Shown here in pieces: positions 34,401 through 34,430 of a stretch of 34,430 nucleotides of DNA. Below the pieces are notes generated by a model. The model did no database searches. It was not told the DNA's origin and saw nothing but the letters and a program-made list of their open reading frames with translations. The position numbers and the translations under genes were made by a program. The first letter of the stretch is position 1; the number at the start of each line of letters is the position of its first letter. Origin of the DNA: Candidatus Mediterraneibacter norwichensis (GTDB taxonomy: Bacteria; Bacillota; Clostridia; Lachnospirales; Lachnospiraceae); contig DXIU01000006.1 in the NCBI GenBank assembly GCA_019112765.1, positions 1 through 34,430 of the forward strand. Reading direction: 5' to 3'.

Positions 34401-34430
34401 GATTTCACCTCTCAAAATATTTTTTATATA

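Overview
The window looks like a chromosomal segment of a Gram-positive anaerobe of the Clostridia, most likely a Lachnospiraceae-type gut bacterium. The reasons are strong AGGAGG ribosome sites, sigma-A type TTGACA/TATAAT promoters, a GHKL/LytTR two-component pair, a class B sortase with a KTG-type sorting signal, and gene content typical of that family. The species call is inference; no rRNA or tRNA gene is visible.

Layout. 1-2.6 kb (minus strand): a TetR regulator with an ABC ATPase and an FtsX-type permease (cut by the window edge), with the same half-site in front of both the regulator and the ATPase. 2.6-5.5 kb: a decayed cysK, an intact O-acetylhomoserine sulfhydrylase (metY) and a small alarmone synthetase. 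5.6-8.9 kb: a minus-strand methyltransferase cluster with two truncated members. 9.0-9.2 kb: an ahpC remnant. 9.4-13.7 kb (plus strand): a second TetR gene followed by a heterodimeric ABC transporter. 13.9-16.6 kb: a small conserved protein and a LytTR/GHKL two-component system. 16.8-29.9 kb (minus strand): a large heme acquisition locus. 30-34.4 kb: a LysR regulator, a GH1 6-phospho-beta-glucosidase and its beta-glucoside PTS permease.

The heme locus is the centrepiece. Read in transcription order it contains sortase B; a small membrane-anchored partner protein; a secreted NEAT-like protein; a 757-residue wall protein that joins an FMN_bind domain (predicted flavinylation motif) to two NEAT-like modules and a SVKTG sorting signal; an Shp-type heme relay protein; an IsdE/HtsA-like heme-binding lipoprotein; a FecCD-type permease; its ATPase; a DUF454 membrane protein; and a CydDC-like ABC pair. 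Heme is probably captured at the wall, passed to Shp and then IsdE, and imported. The flavin domain suggests a redox step at the surface, which is inference.

A 16-bp element, GTTAG-N6-CTAAC, occurs six times (one copy with a single mismatch), always in 5' regions: the methyltransferase operon, the ahpC remnant, the ABC pair at 10.2 kb, twice before the surface protein operon, and before srtB. It defines a candidate local regulon, probably iron- or heme-responsive. The TetR gene at 9.4 kb has its own, different operator (paired AACAGTGTT), so the GTTAG box is probably read by a regulator outside the window.

Several genes carry internal deletions (cysK, ahpC, one methyltransferase, probably one small membrane protein), so the left third of the window shows active gene decay.
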